NCBI RefSeq assembly: GCF_026965555.1 | Contig: NZ_CP114040.1 | Span: 8,468,001-8,532,000 of the forward strand | Direction of reading: 5' to 3' | DNA: 64,000 nucleotides | Source: Nannocystis punicea | GTDB taxonomy: Bacteria; Myxococcota_A; Polyangia; Nannocystales; Nannocystaceae | Part shown: positions 56,701 to 64,000 of the stretch, piece by piece | How the letters are laid out: every line of letters begins with the position of its first letter | Numbering within the stretch: the first letter of the stretch is position 1 | Program-made: the position numbers and the translations under genes | The notes under the pieces: generated by a model | What the model saw: only the letters and a program-made list of their open reading frames with translations | Told to the model about the DNA's origin: nothing | The model's database searches: none

Positions 56701-59700
56701 CGGCGTGTCGCTGCTCGAGCTGCGGCGGCTCATCGATGTCGTCGGCAGCTCTCCATTCCACGAGGAGGTGGGCGCACCCAGCGAGATCGACCTCGCCGCG
56801 ACAGAGTCTTTTCTCGCCGCGGTGGCCGCGATTCGCGGCAGCGCCTTCACCAGCGAGCAGCTCGCGTATCTCCTGCAGCACACCGCGCCGACGACCCCGG
56901 GCGTTGCGCCGAGCCCGGAGGTCCGAACGCCCTTCCTGAAGGAGCTGGCGGCAGGTGTGAAGGCGATCGCGGACAAATACTCGCTCGAGGCCGGAGGGCT
57001 CGGAGAGGGCCCGCTCGGCGAGCGTCTTCGCGCCGCGCTGGCGGAGATCCTCGCGGCCGACGAGGTCGAGGCGGCGATGGCGATCGCTCAGGGCAATTCG
57101 TCGGAGGGGGACGTCGATCAGGAGGCGCGGATCGCCGCGCACTTCGATCCTGACAATGACGCGCGGTTGGTGTTCTTCAGCGACGTCGAGGTGGCGAAAA
57201 ACAACCTGGTGGGGGGCGCTGCCTTCGATGAACGCGCCGAACGCTACAACTACATCCTCACCGAGCTCTATGCCGCGCTGCGCGAGCGGTCGAGCCGAGA
57301 GTTCGTGGTCCAGCGATTCGCCGAGCATTTCGGGGTCGCGGTCGAATCGATGCAGGCGCTGCTCTCGGAACACCTTACCGCGCCGTCGGATACGTTCCTC
57401 CTCGACTTCTTCGTCGACGACGGGTTCTTCGACGACGCGACGCCGGAGATCACCGGCCAGTTCGCATACGAGCGCGTCCACAAGAGCGCCCGCGTAATCG
57501 TTCGCTTTGAGCTCGACGCGACCGACCTGCATTATCTCTACGGCGACGGCGTGACCGGCTGGCTCGACCTCGACGCCCTGCCGAGCGGTGAAGGCGTGAT
57601 CACGCCGGTCGCGTTTGCCGGGTGGAAGCGGCTGTTCGACTACACGCGCGCCCGAGCCCTGTTCCCCCATCACCCGGGGACGCTGAGCGAACTGCGGGCC
57701 GCGGCCGATACGGGCGAGGTCTTCGCTCTGCTGGTGTCCCGGCTCGGCTGGAGCCTCGCAGACGTGAGCTTCGCCAGCGAGACGATCCACGGGCTCAGTG
57801 TCGCCGACTTCGACGATGAGGCGGCGCTGCTGCTCGTCGCCGAGACGGTCACGGTCGCCCGGCTGCTCTACACTCCGGTCAGAGACGTGTACAACTGGGC
57901 GACATCCGAGCCCAACGTCGGCCAGGCCGTCGCCATGCGCAAGGCGCTGCGCGGGCGATATGACGAGAGCACCTGGAGAGGCGTCGCGCGCAGCATTCAG
58001 GACGTGCTCCGGGTCCAGCAGCGCGATGCGCTGGTCGCCACGCTGATCGCCAGGGGCATCGACGCCGATCCGACTGACATTCCGATCGCCAGCGCTGACC
58101 AGCTCTACGCCTATCTGTTGATGGACGTGGAGATGAGCGTATGCATGATGACCTCGCGCATCCGGTTCGCGCTCAGCGGGGTGCAGCAATTCATCCAGCG
58201 AGTGTTCCTGGCGCTCGAGGAGGACCTCCAATTCGACGAGGACGCCGAGAACGAGTGGCAATGGATGAAGCACTACCGGGTGTGGGAGGCCAATCGCAAG
58301 GTCTTTCTCTACCCCGAGAACTGGATCGACCCCGCCCTGCGCGACGACAAGAGCGAGTACTTCCGCGAGCTAGAAGAGACGCTGCTGCAGGGGGATGTCA
58401 CCAAGTCTCTCGCCGAGACGGCCTATGTCGCCTACCTCGAGAAGCTGCAGTCCGTGGCGATCCCCGAGGTCATGGGCATGTACCATGAACGCGACTACGA
58501 CCCCGACACAAAGCATCTCAAGGTCAACGACCTCCACGTCGTCGCTCGCACTGGACACGGACCCTACCGCCACGTCTACCGCAAGCGACAGGACCTCCGC
58601 CGCTGGACCGCCTGGGAGGACCTGCCCGGCGACATCCAGAGCGACCATATCATGCCGATGGTCTACGGCGGGCGGCTCTACGTGTTTTGGGTCGAGTTCC
58701 GAATGGAGGACGTGATGCCGGCTACGCTCGGTGGCAGCGGGGAATTCCCGATCAAGCAGCCGGTCGCCGATCTGTTCTGGATCGAGAAGCGGAACGGATC
58801 GTGGACCAGCCGCTTCCACGCCGAGGGGTGCAAGCTCAGCATCGGCGATGCGAGTCAATATGACACCCTCGATTGGGTGAAGCGCAATCGGTCTTGCATG
58901 GCTTTCATCGTACCGGAGACGCAGGCGCTGGAAATCCACGTCTGCGCATACGCCGGGTCCCAGGGAGAAAAGTCCGACGGTGTCACTGTCACGACACTCG
59001 GGCGATTCGTTTTGAAGCCGAAGATCGGCCGGTTCGTCTCCTCGGCCTCGGGCGGGGACCCGTACTATGTGACGTACGCGCCGCGCAGGCGACTCGGTCA
59101 ACGATGGTTGGAAGTGTACGAGGGACGACCGGCGAAGTTCCGGTTGCCGAAGACCGGCGGTCGCGCGGAGCTCTTCAGCGAGGTCACACCGAGTTTCCGG
59201 ACCCTGTTCAGGCACGACCTACCCGGGGAGGATCTCAGCGAGTCTGGATTCTTCGTCCTCGCCGAGCGCCACCAATTCTATGTCGTTCCCAAGGCGACCG
59301 AGAAGGGGCCGCAGGGCCCGCAGACCGGCTCGATGAACAAGCCGCCACCCAACGCGACGGAGCTCCTGCCGTGGAGCGCGTATGCGTTCTTGCCCACGGA
59401 CTCGGCGCCCCTGTTCGGCGAACACCCCATGGACCTGTCGCAGAAGAAGTACCAGGCTGATTCGCTGCAGGTGCCGATGAAATGGAAGGGTACGATTCCC
59501 GGGGTCACCGCCACCCCGACGAAGGACAATGTCGTGTCGGGTCAATCGGCCGGGATGATCAAGGAACTCACCGACAAGTCCGAGGAGGTGCTCCTCACCC
59601 CGCCGGCGCCCAAAATGGATACAACCCTGGGGTACTGGGAAGAGAAGCTCTTTCGCGTGTTCGTCTTCCAGCACACCTATGCCGGGATGTTGCTCGGGCA

Positions 59701-62700
59701 GATCCGGCGCTACGGTGTCGAGGGCCTGCTCCGACCGCTGGCGGGGTCCGCGGGAGAGGAGCTCAGTCGCCAGCAGATCAGCGAGGTGGCCGTGCCCCAG
59801 GTCGCCGACTACGACGCGGACGAGCACCACTATCGGCCGGGTGCGGATCTCACCTTCCCGACGGCGACCGCCCCCATCGCGGACACGCTCGACTTCAGCT
59901 ACGGCGGCGCTTTCAGCCTCTACAATTGGGAGATCTTCTTCCACGCGCCGCTCCTGATCGGCGACATCATGAGCCGGCAGGGGCGCTACGAGGAGGCCGA
60001 TTCATGGCTGCGGGCGATCTTCGATCCGACGGCGTCGGACATCGAGCATGCCAACCGCTTCTGGCGGTTCAAGCCGTTCTTCACCACGCCGCACGTCCCC
60101 TCGATCAACGATCTGCTGCGGCTCCTGCAGGGCGACGATCCGGACGACCCCGCGCGCCTCGAGTTCGAGTATCAGGTCGAGGAGTGGCGGGACAACCCGT
60201 TCAACCCGCACCTGATCGCGCGCCTGCGCACCGGCGCGTACCAGTGGGTGACGCTGATGCGATACCTCGATAACCTGATCGCCTGGGGCGACGCGCGGTT
60301 CGCCGAGGACACGATCGAGTCGATCAACGAGGCGACGCAGATCTACATGCTCGCCAAGATGATCCTCGGCGACAGGCCGGTCGAGATCAAGAAGACGGTC
60401 GCTCCCGCGGTGAAGACCTACGACCAGATCGACCAGGATCTGGACAGCTTCAGCAATGCGCTCGTGGAGCTCGAGCCCAAGGTCAAGGGACCCCCGGGCT
60501 TCATTCAGCTCGACATCATCGCCAGCAAGGGCGAGTCGTGGCACACCAAGCACTCCGCGCCGCGGTTCTGGTACTTCTGCGTCCCCGGCAACCCGAAGTT
60601 GCTCTCGTACTGGGATGTCGTCGAAGACCGCCTGTTCAAGATCCGTCACTGCCAGGACATTCACGGCGTCGAGCGGCGGCTCGCGCTCTTCGATCCGCCG
60701 ATCGATCCGGGCCAGATCATCAAGGCGCTCGCAGGCGGCGGCGATCTCGCCTCGGCGCTCTCGCAGCTCACGGGCCGGGCGCCGGTGTACCGCTTCCAGA
60801 CCTACCTGTCCAAGGCGTACGAGCTCGCCAGCGAGGTCAAGGCGCTCGGGAGCGGGCTGCTCCAGGCGTATGAGAAGCGCGATGCGGAGGAGCTCGCGTT
60901 GCTGCGGAACGCCCACGAGCGTTCGGTGCTCGCGCTGGCACGGGCCGTGAAGGAGGCGCAGATCGAGGAAGCGGCGCAGGCCTTGCTCGCGGCCGAGTCG
61001 GCGCGGCCGATCACGCAGGCGCGGCGTGATTACTACCAAGGGCTCATTCAGAGCGGGTGGATCGCCAACGAGCACGCGCAGATCGAGCTTCAACAGTCGG
61101 CCATGAGCGCGACGGAGTCCGCGGGGCTGGCCAGCTTTCTGGGCAGCGAGCTCGGGCTCATTCCGGACTTCGACGGCGGCGTCGAGGGCGTGTCGTCGCC
61201 CGTGGTCAAGGCGTCGTTCGGCGGCTCGCAGCTGGCCGCCGTCGCCAACATGATCGCGGGGATCTTGCACACGCAGAGTTCGTACGATTCCATGGCGTCG
61301 AGCCTCGCGGGCACGACCGCGACGTACGAGCGCCGCCTGCAGGACTGGAAGCTTCAGGTCACGCTCGCCGACCTCGAGTTGGCGCAAATCGAGCAACAGG
61401 TCGAGGCCGCGAGAGCGAGGAAGGTCGTCAGCGAGAAGGAACTGCGAGCGCACGATCAGCAGATCGAGAACGCCGAGGTCGAGGACGCCTTTATGCGTTC
61501 CAAGTACACCGACAGCGAGCTCTACGGGTGGATGATCGGCAAGTTGTCGTCCCTCTACAAGCAGGCCTACGAGTTGGCGTACCGCGCGGCCGTCGCCGCG
61601 GAGAAGGCCTATCAATACGAGCTGCATACCGACGAGAGCTTCATCGGGTTCGGCTACTGGGATCAATCCCGGGCCGGACTGCTCGCCGGCGAGCTCCTCG
61701 CGCTGGACCTGCGGCGCCTCGACGCCGCGTACCTCGACAACAACATTCGCGAGTACGAGCTGACGAAGCGCATCTCGCTCGCTCAGCTCGATCCGTACGC
61801 GCTCGTGCAGCTGCGAGAGACCGGGTCATGTTACATGCGGGTGCCGGAGCACCTGTTCGACTTCGATCACCCGGGACACTACTTGCGGCGCATCAAGATG
61901 GTTAGCGTGGCGCTGCCGGGGGTCACGGGGCCGCACGTCAACGTCGGCTGCACGCTGACGCTCGAATCGAGCAAGATCCGCGTGTCGCCGGTAATCGGGG
62001 AGGATTACGCCGAGGATACCGGTAACGACGGGAGGTTCAAGTATCGGGTCGGGAAGGTCGAACAGATTGCGACGAGCAGCGGTCAGGACAGCACCGGGAT
62101 GTTCGAGTCGAACCTCAACGACCCGCGGTTCTTGCCGTTCGAGGGCGCCGGGGTGATCGCTACCTGGCGGATCGACCTGCCGCAGACCAGGCGTCAGTTC
62201 GACTATCGGACGATCGCCGATGTCGTTGTCACGGTCCAATACACCGCACGCGAGGGCGGCGGCGCGCTGCGGACCGCGGCGCTGGCGAATGCGCAGATCG
62301 AGGCGGCGAACGAATACGCCAACAATTCAGACGTGCTGGGTTCGGCGCTGCTGCTGCGCGCGTCCACCGACTTCTCGGCGGCCTGGCACGCCTTCCTCTA
62401 CGCCGAGACCGCGACCTCGGTGCGCGAGTTCGACATGGATCTGGTCGCCGAGCGCTTCCCGTACCTGGCAGCGAGATGGCCGAATCTCGAGATCAAGGCG
62501 GTTCGCCTCGTTCTCGTGACCGACGATCCACAGCAGGTCGATGACGTCACGCTCAAGCGCGACGGGGTGACGATCGGGACGCAACATCTGCAAACGGCCC
62601 CCGTGCTCGGGGACCTGCCGACCAGCAGCTATTCGACTCCTCCGGATACCGAGCCGGGGCCGTGGAAGGTGACGGTCGACGCCAGCGCCGCCAATCCGAT

Positions 62701-62818
62701 CTTCCCGGACAAGTACCGGCAGGAATACACCATCGACGGTATAACCTACTCTCGGTTCAAGGATGGCGTGATTCGTGACATGGTCGTGATCGTTCATTAC
62801 GAGCTCCCGACGACGTAG
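53771..62818 (+). CDS. TcA subunit of Tc (ABC) toxin
   Basis: 3015 residues, the pore-forming and receptor-binding subunit, which forms a pentameric syringe that injects the TcC effector. Residues 1-105 look like a carboxypeptidase-regulatory-like beta sandwich (VTGKVVTTAGEPVTGKVVSI), an unusual extra N-terminus. The VRP1/TcA shell motif CEDCRSVFSPSAYFVDLLHF is near residue 560. The neuraminidase-like/TcA region follows around 1570 (HVVARTGHGPYRHVYRKRQD, IMPMVYGGRLYVFWVEF). A long alpha-helical segment (about 2350-2620) is consistent with the pore channel. The TcB-binding domain near 2670 has GSCYMRVPEHLFDFDHPGHY. The single chain corresponds to TcdA/XptA-type proteins. It starts at ATG 53771 after GAAGGAG. 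Divergent from BC. Confidence 0.95.
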   Translation: MPSLIVTGKVVTTAGEPVTGKVVSILPRTRADAYGTPVTTVITRDGTYTLSYSTTGAENSFDVYVIVSNSGGGEIGRSVFLYDVSGELTVDIVVGDDEYSGRSEYRRIEARIEDLRGDVAVVALDADYLEYLAAKLGMDPLRISLYIHAHRMNAHLASAVPADAVPAWAFYALLRMGLSTNLGQLLAEGRAAHANAIASGIARGVISDPGETAVEEALDALQAQAAASAVWADDPVAPTIKSKFRRLLDTASGAEAEPDKQLLFIQKHLAHTGTIDEFWAAVEIDKDLGPTVVATYQWTIQISALANDHMPLIERLQARREDVGEAIKKFRDLAELDVNQWIALLNTAPAIGAPPSIPTDWPEEDRVRRYAETLERIVADTYPTAVVHQRIVRDHAANPGSIAGAADLIQFFIYNPDFELLTDDLEEYLADNTGALDHVTDAAATKANLKRFQRLTRLAPRGLHYNVVKPLYQAEIYSAFQISRMSRANFLRRFGSSFGGEDIAGAVYQKAAHTSSIALATAARFSSAFNPVANSHVPSMLTEFGSHAELKTIFGNLDFCACEDCRSVFSPSAYFVDLLHFLANQPGQDAGSSALDVLKARRPELTTIELSCINTNTEVPYIDLVNELLEYHVSRRAEAPPSVPTSFWQTTWTAEELAIRPEHQIQEAYEVTAQGLYPWLLPFDLPFAETSMYHQSFDVSRERMVDANPAGGDYADRRARARLGLDQLTWSIIINSGLLGGPPGAYWNVAEDDWPDSLRVVSTFLKVAELELPELATLLRTRFIGGLEITYANPPDDCNLDLAQMTDLDEDDLGKIHRFVRLQRKLGWTAEEIDHALHTLGGAMPALDAEMVRKLAVVHRLKERLGLPLDVLLTLWSPIATHTPADDETKPSFYTARFINRVLDGGGTSLFAETDGVLTTPAGRMSITSRVATVQAALGVSGEQVVFLDGWIGGPDNTTTMAKLSAAHRRTSLAKALGVSLLELRRLIDVVGSSPFHEEVGAPSEIDLAATESFLAAVAAIRGSAFTSEQLAYLLQHTAPTTPGVAPSPEVRTPFLKELAAGVKAIADKYSLEAGGLGEGPLGERLRAALAEILAADEVEAAMAIAQGNSSEGDVDQEARIAAHFDPDNDARLVFFSDVEVAKNNLVGGAAFDERAERYNYILTELYAALRERSSREFVVQRFAEHFGVAVESMQALLSEHLTAPSDTFLLDFFVDDGFFDDATPEITGQFAYERVHKSARVIVRFELDATDLHYLYGDGVTGWLDLDALPSGEGVITPVAFAGWKRLFDYTRARALFPHHPGTLSELRAAADTGEVFALLVSRLGWSLADVSFASETIHGLSVADFDDEAALLLVAETVTVARLLYTPVRDVYNWATSEPNVGQAVAMRKALRGRYDESTWRGVARSIQDVLRVQQRDALVATLIARGIDADPTDIPIASADQLYAYLLMDVEMSVCMMTSRIRFALSGVQQFIQRVFLALEEDLQFDEDAENEWQWMKHYRVWEANRKVFLYPENWIDPALRDDKSEYFRELEETLLQGDVTKSLAETAYVAYLEKLQSVAIPEVMGMYHERDYDPDTKHLKVNDLHVVARTGHGPYRHVYRKRQDLRRWTAWEDLPGDIQSDHIMPMVYGGRLYVFWVEFRMEDVMPATLGGSGEFPIKQPVADLFWIEKRNGSWTSRFHAEGCKLSIGDASQYDTLDWVKRNRSCMAFIVPETQALEIHVCAYAGSQGEKSDGVTVTTLGRFVLKPKIGRFVSSASGGDPYYVTYAPRRRLGQRWLEVYEGRPAKFRLPKTGGRAELFSEVTPSFRTLFRHDLPGEDLSESGFFVLAERHQFYVVPKATEKGPQGPQTGSMNKPPPNATELLPWSAYAFLPTDSAPLFGEHPMDLSQKKYQADSLQVPMKWKGTIPGVTATPTKDNVVSGQSAGMIKELTDKSEEVLLTPPAPKMDTTLGYWEEKLFRVFVFQHTYAGMLLGQIRRYGVEGLLRPLAGSAGEELSRQQISEVAVPQVADYDADEHHYRPGADLTFPTATAPIADTLDFSYGGAFSLYNWEIFFHAPLLIGDIMSRQGRYEEADSWLRAIFDPTASDIEHANRFWRFKPFFTTPHVPSINDLLRLLQGDDPDDPARLEFEYQVEEWRDNPFNPHLIARLRTGAYQWVTLMRYLDNLIAWGDARFAEDTIESINEATQIYMLAKMILGDRPVEIKKTVAPAVKTYDQIDQDLDSFSNALVELEPKVKGPPGFIQLDIIASKGESWHTKHSAPRFWYFCVPGNPKLLSYWDVVEDRLFKIRHCQDIHGVERRLALFDPPIDPGQIIKALAGGGDLASALSQLTGRAPVYRFQTYLSKAYELASEVKALGSGLLQAYEKRDAEELALLRNAHERSVLALARAVKEAQIEEAAQALLAAESARPITQARRDYYQGLIQSGWIANEHAQIELQQSAMSATESAGLASFLGSELGLIPDFDGGVEGVSSPVVKASFGGSQLAAVANMIAGILHTQSSYDSMASSLAGTTATYERRLQDWKLQVTLADLELAQIEQQVEAARARKVVSEKELRAHDQQIENAEVEDAFMRSKYTDSELYGWMIGKLSSLYKQAYELAYRAAVAAEKAYQYELHTDESFIGFGYWDQSRAGLLAGELLALDLRRLDAAYLDNNIREYELTKRISLAQLDPYALVQLRETGSCYMRVPEHLFDFDHPGHYLRRIKMVSVALPGVTGPHVNVGCTLTLESSKIRVSPVIGEDYAEDTGNDGRFKYRVGKVEQIATSSGQDSTGMFESNLNDPRFLPFEGAGVIATWRIDLPQTRRQFDYRTIADVVVTVQYTAREGGGALRTAALANAQIEAANEYANNSDVLGSALLLRASTDFSAAWHAFLYAETATSVREFDMDLVAERFPYLAARWPNLEIKAVRLVLVTDDPQQVDDVTLKRDGVTIGTQHLQTAPVLGDLPTSSYSTPPDTEPGPWKVTVDASAANPIFPDKYRQEYTIDGITYSRFKDGVIRDMVVIVHYELPTT

Positions 62819-62888
62819 GAGTCTCGATGGGCGACGGGCGCGGCGTGCGCTGCTTGCGCCGCCCCCGATTTTGGTGTATCAACGCGAT

Positions 62889-63797
62889 ATGCGCGTTCGC
62901 TTCATGCTCTCGCCGCTGGTGCCCTGCCTGTCTCTAGTTGCCTCGGGGTGTCCGGATGGATCGTCGAACACCGAAACCACGCAGGCGACGACCTCTAGCG
63001 GGGTCAGCGGCGCAGATCCCTCTGGCACGGGGGGGCAGCAGTCGACCGGGACGGGCTCCGAATCGGGGACGGGCTCGGACACCGGGGGCGCGGGTCCCCA
63101 CGCGATTTGCGAGCGCTACCTTCAGTGCGTCGCGGTAGTGGCCCCGGGCGACCTCCCGACGGTGCAGATGGGCTACGGCGACAACGGCATGTGCTGGCAA
63201 GGCAGCGAGGCCGACGCGCAATTGTGCCTGGATGCGTGTCAGGCCGGGTTGGAGATGTTCAACGACCTGTTCCCCGAGGAGCCGAAGTGCGGGCTGTGTC
63301 AGGACCATTCGGAGTGCGACATGGCCGCGGGTGAGCTGTGTCATTTGGGCAAGTGCGAGGTCACGACCTGCGGGGACGGAATCGTCGACGATCAGGACAT
63401 TTGCGACGGTCAACCCCAGTGCGATTTGAATTGTCAGGGACCGCAGGATTGCAACCCGATCTCCAATTTCGGATGTATGCAGGACGAAGTCTGTACAGTG
63501 GACAATGACGGGCATGAATTCGTCTATGCGAACTGCCGCGACTTGGGTGACCCTGGCGCTCAGGTCGGAGCCCCGTGCATATGGAACAACGACTGCCATG
63601 TCGGCCTGGTTTGCGCCTGTCAGCAGAACTATCCTGCGTGCGAATCTCCGGGTGTCGAGGGTATCTGCGCGAGCTATTGCGACCTCGGTGCGCCGAACCC
63701 ATGCCCGGATCCGCTGACGTGTGTTCCTTACGAAGACGAGACGGGCGGTCTTTTGCCGCCGGAGCTCGGGTTCCTCGGCGTCTGCGTCCCCGCGTGA
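62889..63797 (+). CDS. Cys-rich TTG-type lipoprotein
   Basis: 302 residues from ATG 62889 (an in-frame start at 62871 would add 6). The signal MRVRFMLSPLVPCLSLVASG ends at lipobox VASGC, with lipidated Cys21. A Ser/Thr/Gly linker (about 25-70) is followed by a domain with about 30 Cys in CxxxxxC-type spacing (CQDHSECDMAAGELCHLGKC, CGDGIVDDQDICDG, CIWNNDCHVGLVC). The pattern resembles the disulfide-rich surface domains (DUF4215-like CGDG repeats) common in myxobacteria. Not obviously linked to the toxin; function unknown. The tail 63798-64000 holds no gene I can support. Confidence 0.88.
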   Translation: MRVRFMLSPLVPCLSLVASGCPDGSSNTETTQATTSSGVSGADPSGTGGQQSTGTGSESGTGSDTGGAGPHAICERYLQCVAVVAPGDLPTVQMGYGDNGMCWQGSEADAQLCLDACQAGLEMFNDLFPEEPKCGLCQDHSECDMAAGELCHLGKCEVTTCGDGIVDDQDICDGQPQCDLNCQGPQDCNPISNFGCMQDEVCTVDNDGHEFVYANCRDLGDPGAQVGAPCIWNNDCHVGLVCACQQNYPACESPGVEGICASYCDLGAPNPCPDPLTCVPYEDETGGLLPPELGFLGVCVPA

Positions 63798-64000
63798 TTT
63801 CGATCGGCCCGGGCGGTCCGGGCGACGGGCCGCGCCCACCACTGAATGGAGTCGCTGGCGGGTTGTTTGTCGATCGGTCGCTCGGCCGAGCGTGACGCGG
63901 AGCGGCACTTCTTGCCGGCTTGCAGGCGTAGGCAGCCTCGAGGTCGTCCTGCCGTCGACGCTGGATCTGCTTGTTCGGCCGGCCGGCCAGCACGGTGAGC

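Noticed and set aside
63798..64000. End of a minus-strand gene entering from the right edge
   Set aside because: All frames are open for a short stretch, but none gives recognisable protein, so the evidence is too weak.

Overview
The window is about 64 kb of very GC-rich bacterial DNA. It looks like a myxobacterium, probably the Nannocystis/Nannocystineae side of the group. The evidence is Thr/Gly-rich TTG-repeat lipoproteins, a secreted nuclease-like protein with a MYXO-CTERM-type tail, Ser/Thr kinases with TPR or ATPase/histidine-kinase extensions, roadblock proteins, a hybrid NRPS-PKS and a Tc toxin locus. No rRNA, tRNA or CRISPR array was recognised.

Layout. 1-8.7 kb: partial beta-propeller protein (-), cytochrome P450 (-), a giant Ser/Thr kinase-AAA-GAF-histidine kinase hybrid (+) and a GNAT acetyltransferase (+). 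8.7-11.3 kb: a three-copy degenerate repeat around a small ORF, a DinB-like protein and a lipoprotein. 11.3-21.3 kb: one 3335-residue NRPS-PKS (C-A-T-C-A-T-KS-AT-ACP-TE, minus strand) whose first C domain has lost its catalytic His. 21.3-24.4 kb: a mostly non-coding stretch with a 66/132-bp minisatellite, then a lipoprotein. 24.8-26.9 kb: a tightly coupled operon of a DUF4388 protein, two roadblock proteins and a protoglobin. 27.3-28.5 kb: an ArsR repressor and a double SRPBCC protein. 28.7-29.7 kb: a two-gene AhpD-like operon (-). 30-40.8 kb: HTH protein, cytochrome-b-like membrane protein, carotenoid-desaturase-like flavoprotein, isochorismatase-like hydrolase, lipoproteins (one frameshifted), a dienelactone-hydrolase-like protein and a secreted nuclease-fold protein. 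40.7-45.6 kb: Ser/Thr kinase and an IS66 element. 45.8-62.8 kb: an ABC (Tc) toxin locus with divergent TcA (+) and fused TcB-TcC (-). 62.9 kb to the end: a Cys-rich lipoprotein.

Most notable observations. (1) The AhpD-like gene at 28744-29325 has an in-frame UGA exactly where the second Cys of its CxxC is expected. A 6-bp stem with a GGUC apical loop starts 17 nt after the UGA, the geometry of a bacterial SECIS, so the gene is a strong candidate selenoprotein (CxxU). (2) The Tc BC protein ends in a lower-GC toxin tip and overlaps by ATGA a 99-residue gene that looks like an immunity partner, an arrangement more typical of polymorphic toxins than of Tc toxins. (3) A short palindrome family (ACATGTCC-N4-GGACATGT) is scattered through the window, between genes and inside one kinase gene. 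(4) Three strong consecutive hairpins precede the IS66 genes.

All domain calls, active-site positions and substrate hints come from reading the sequence by eye. No database search or folding program was run.
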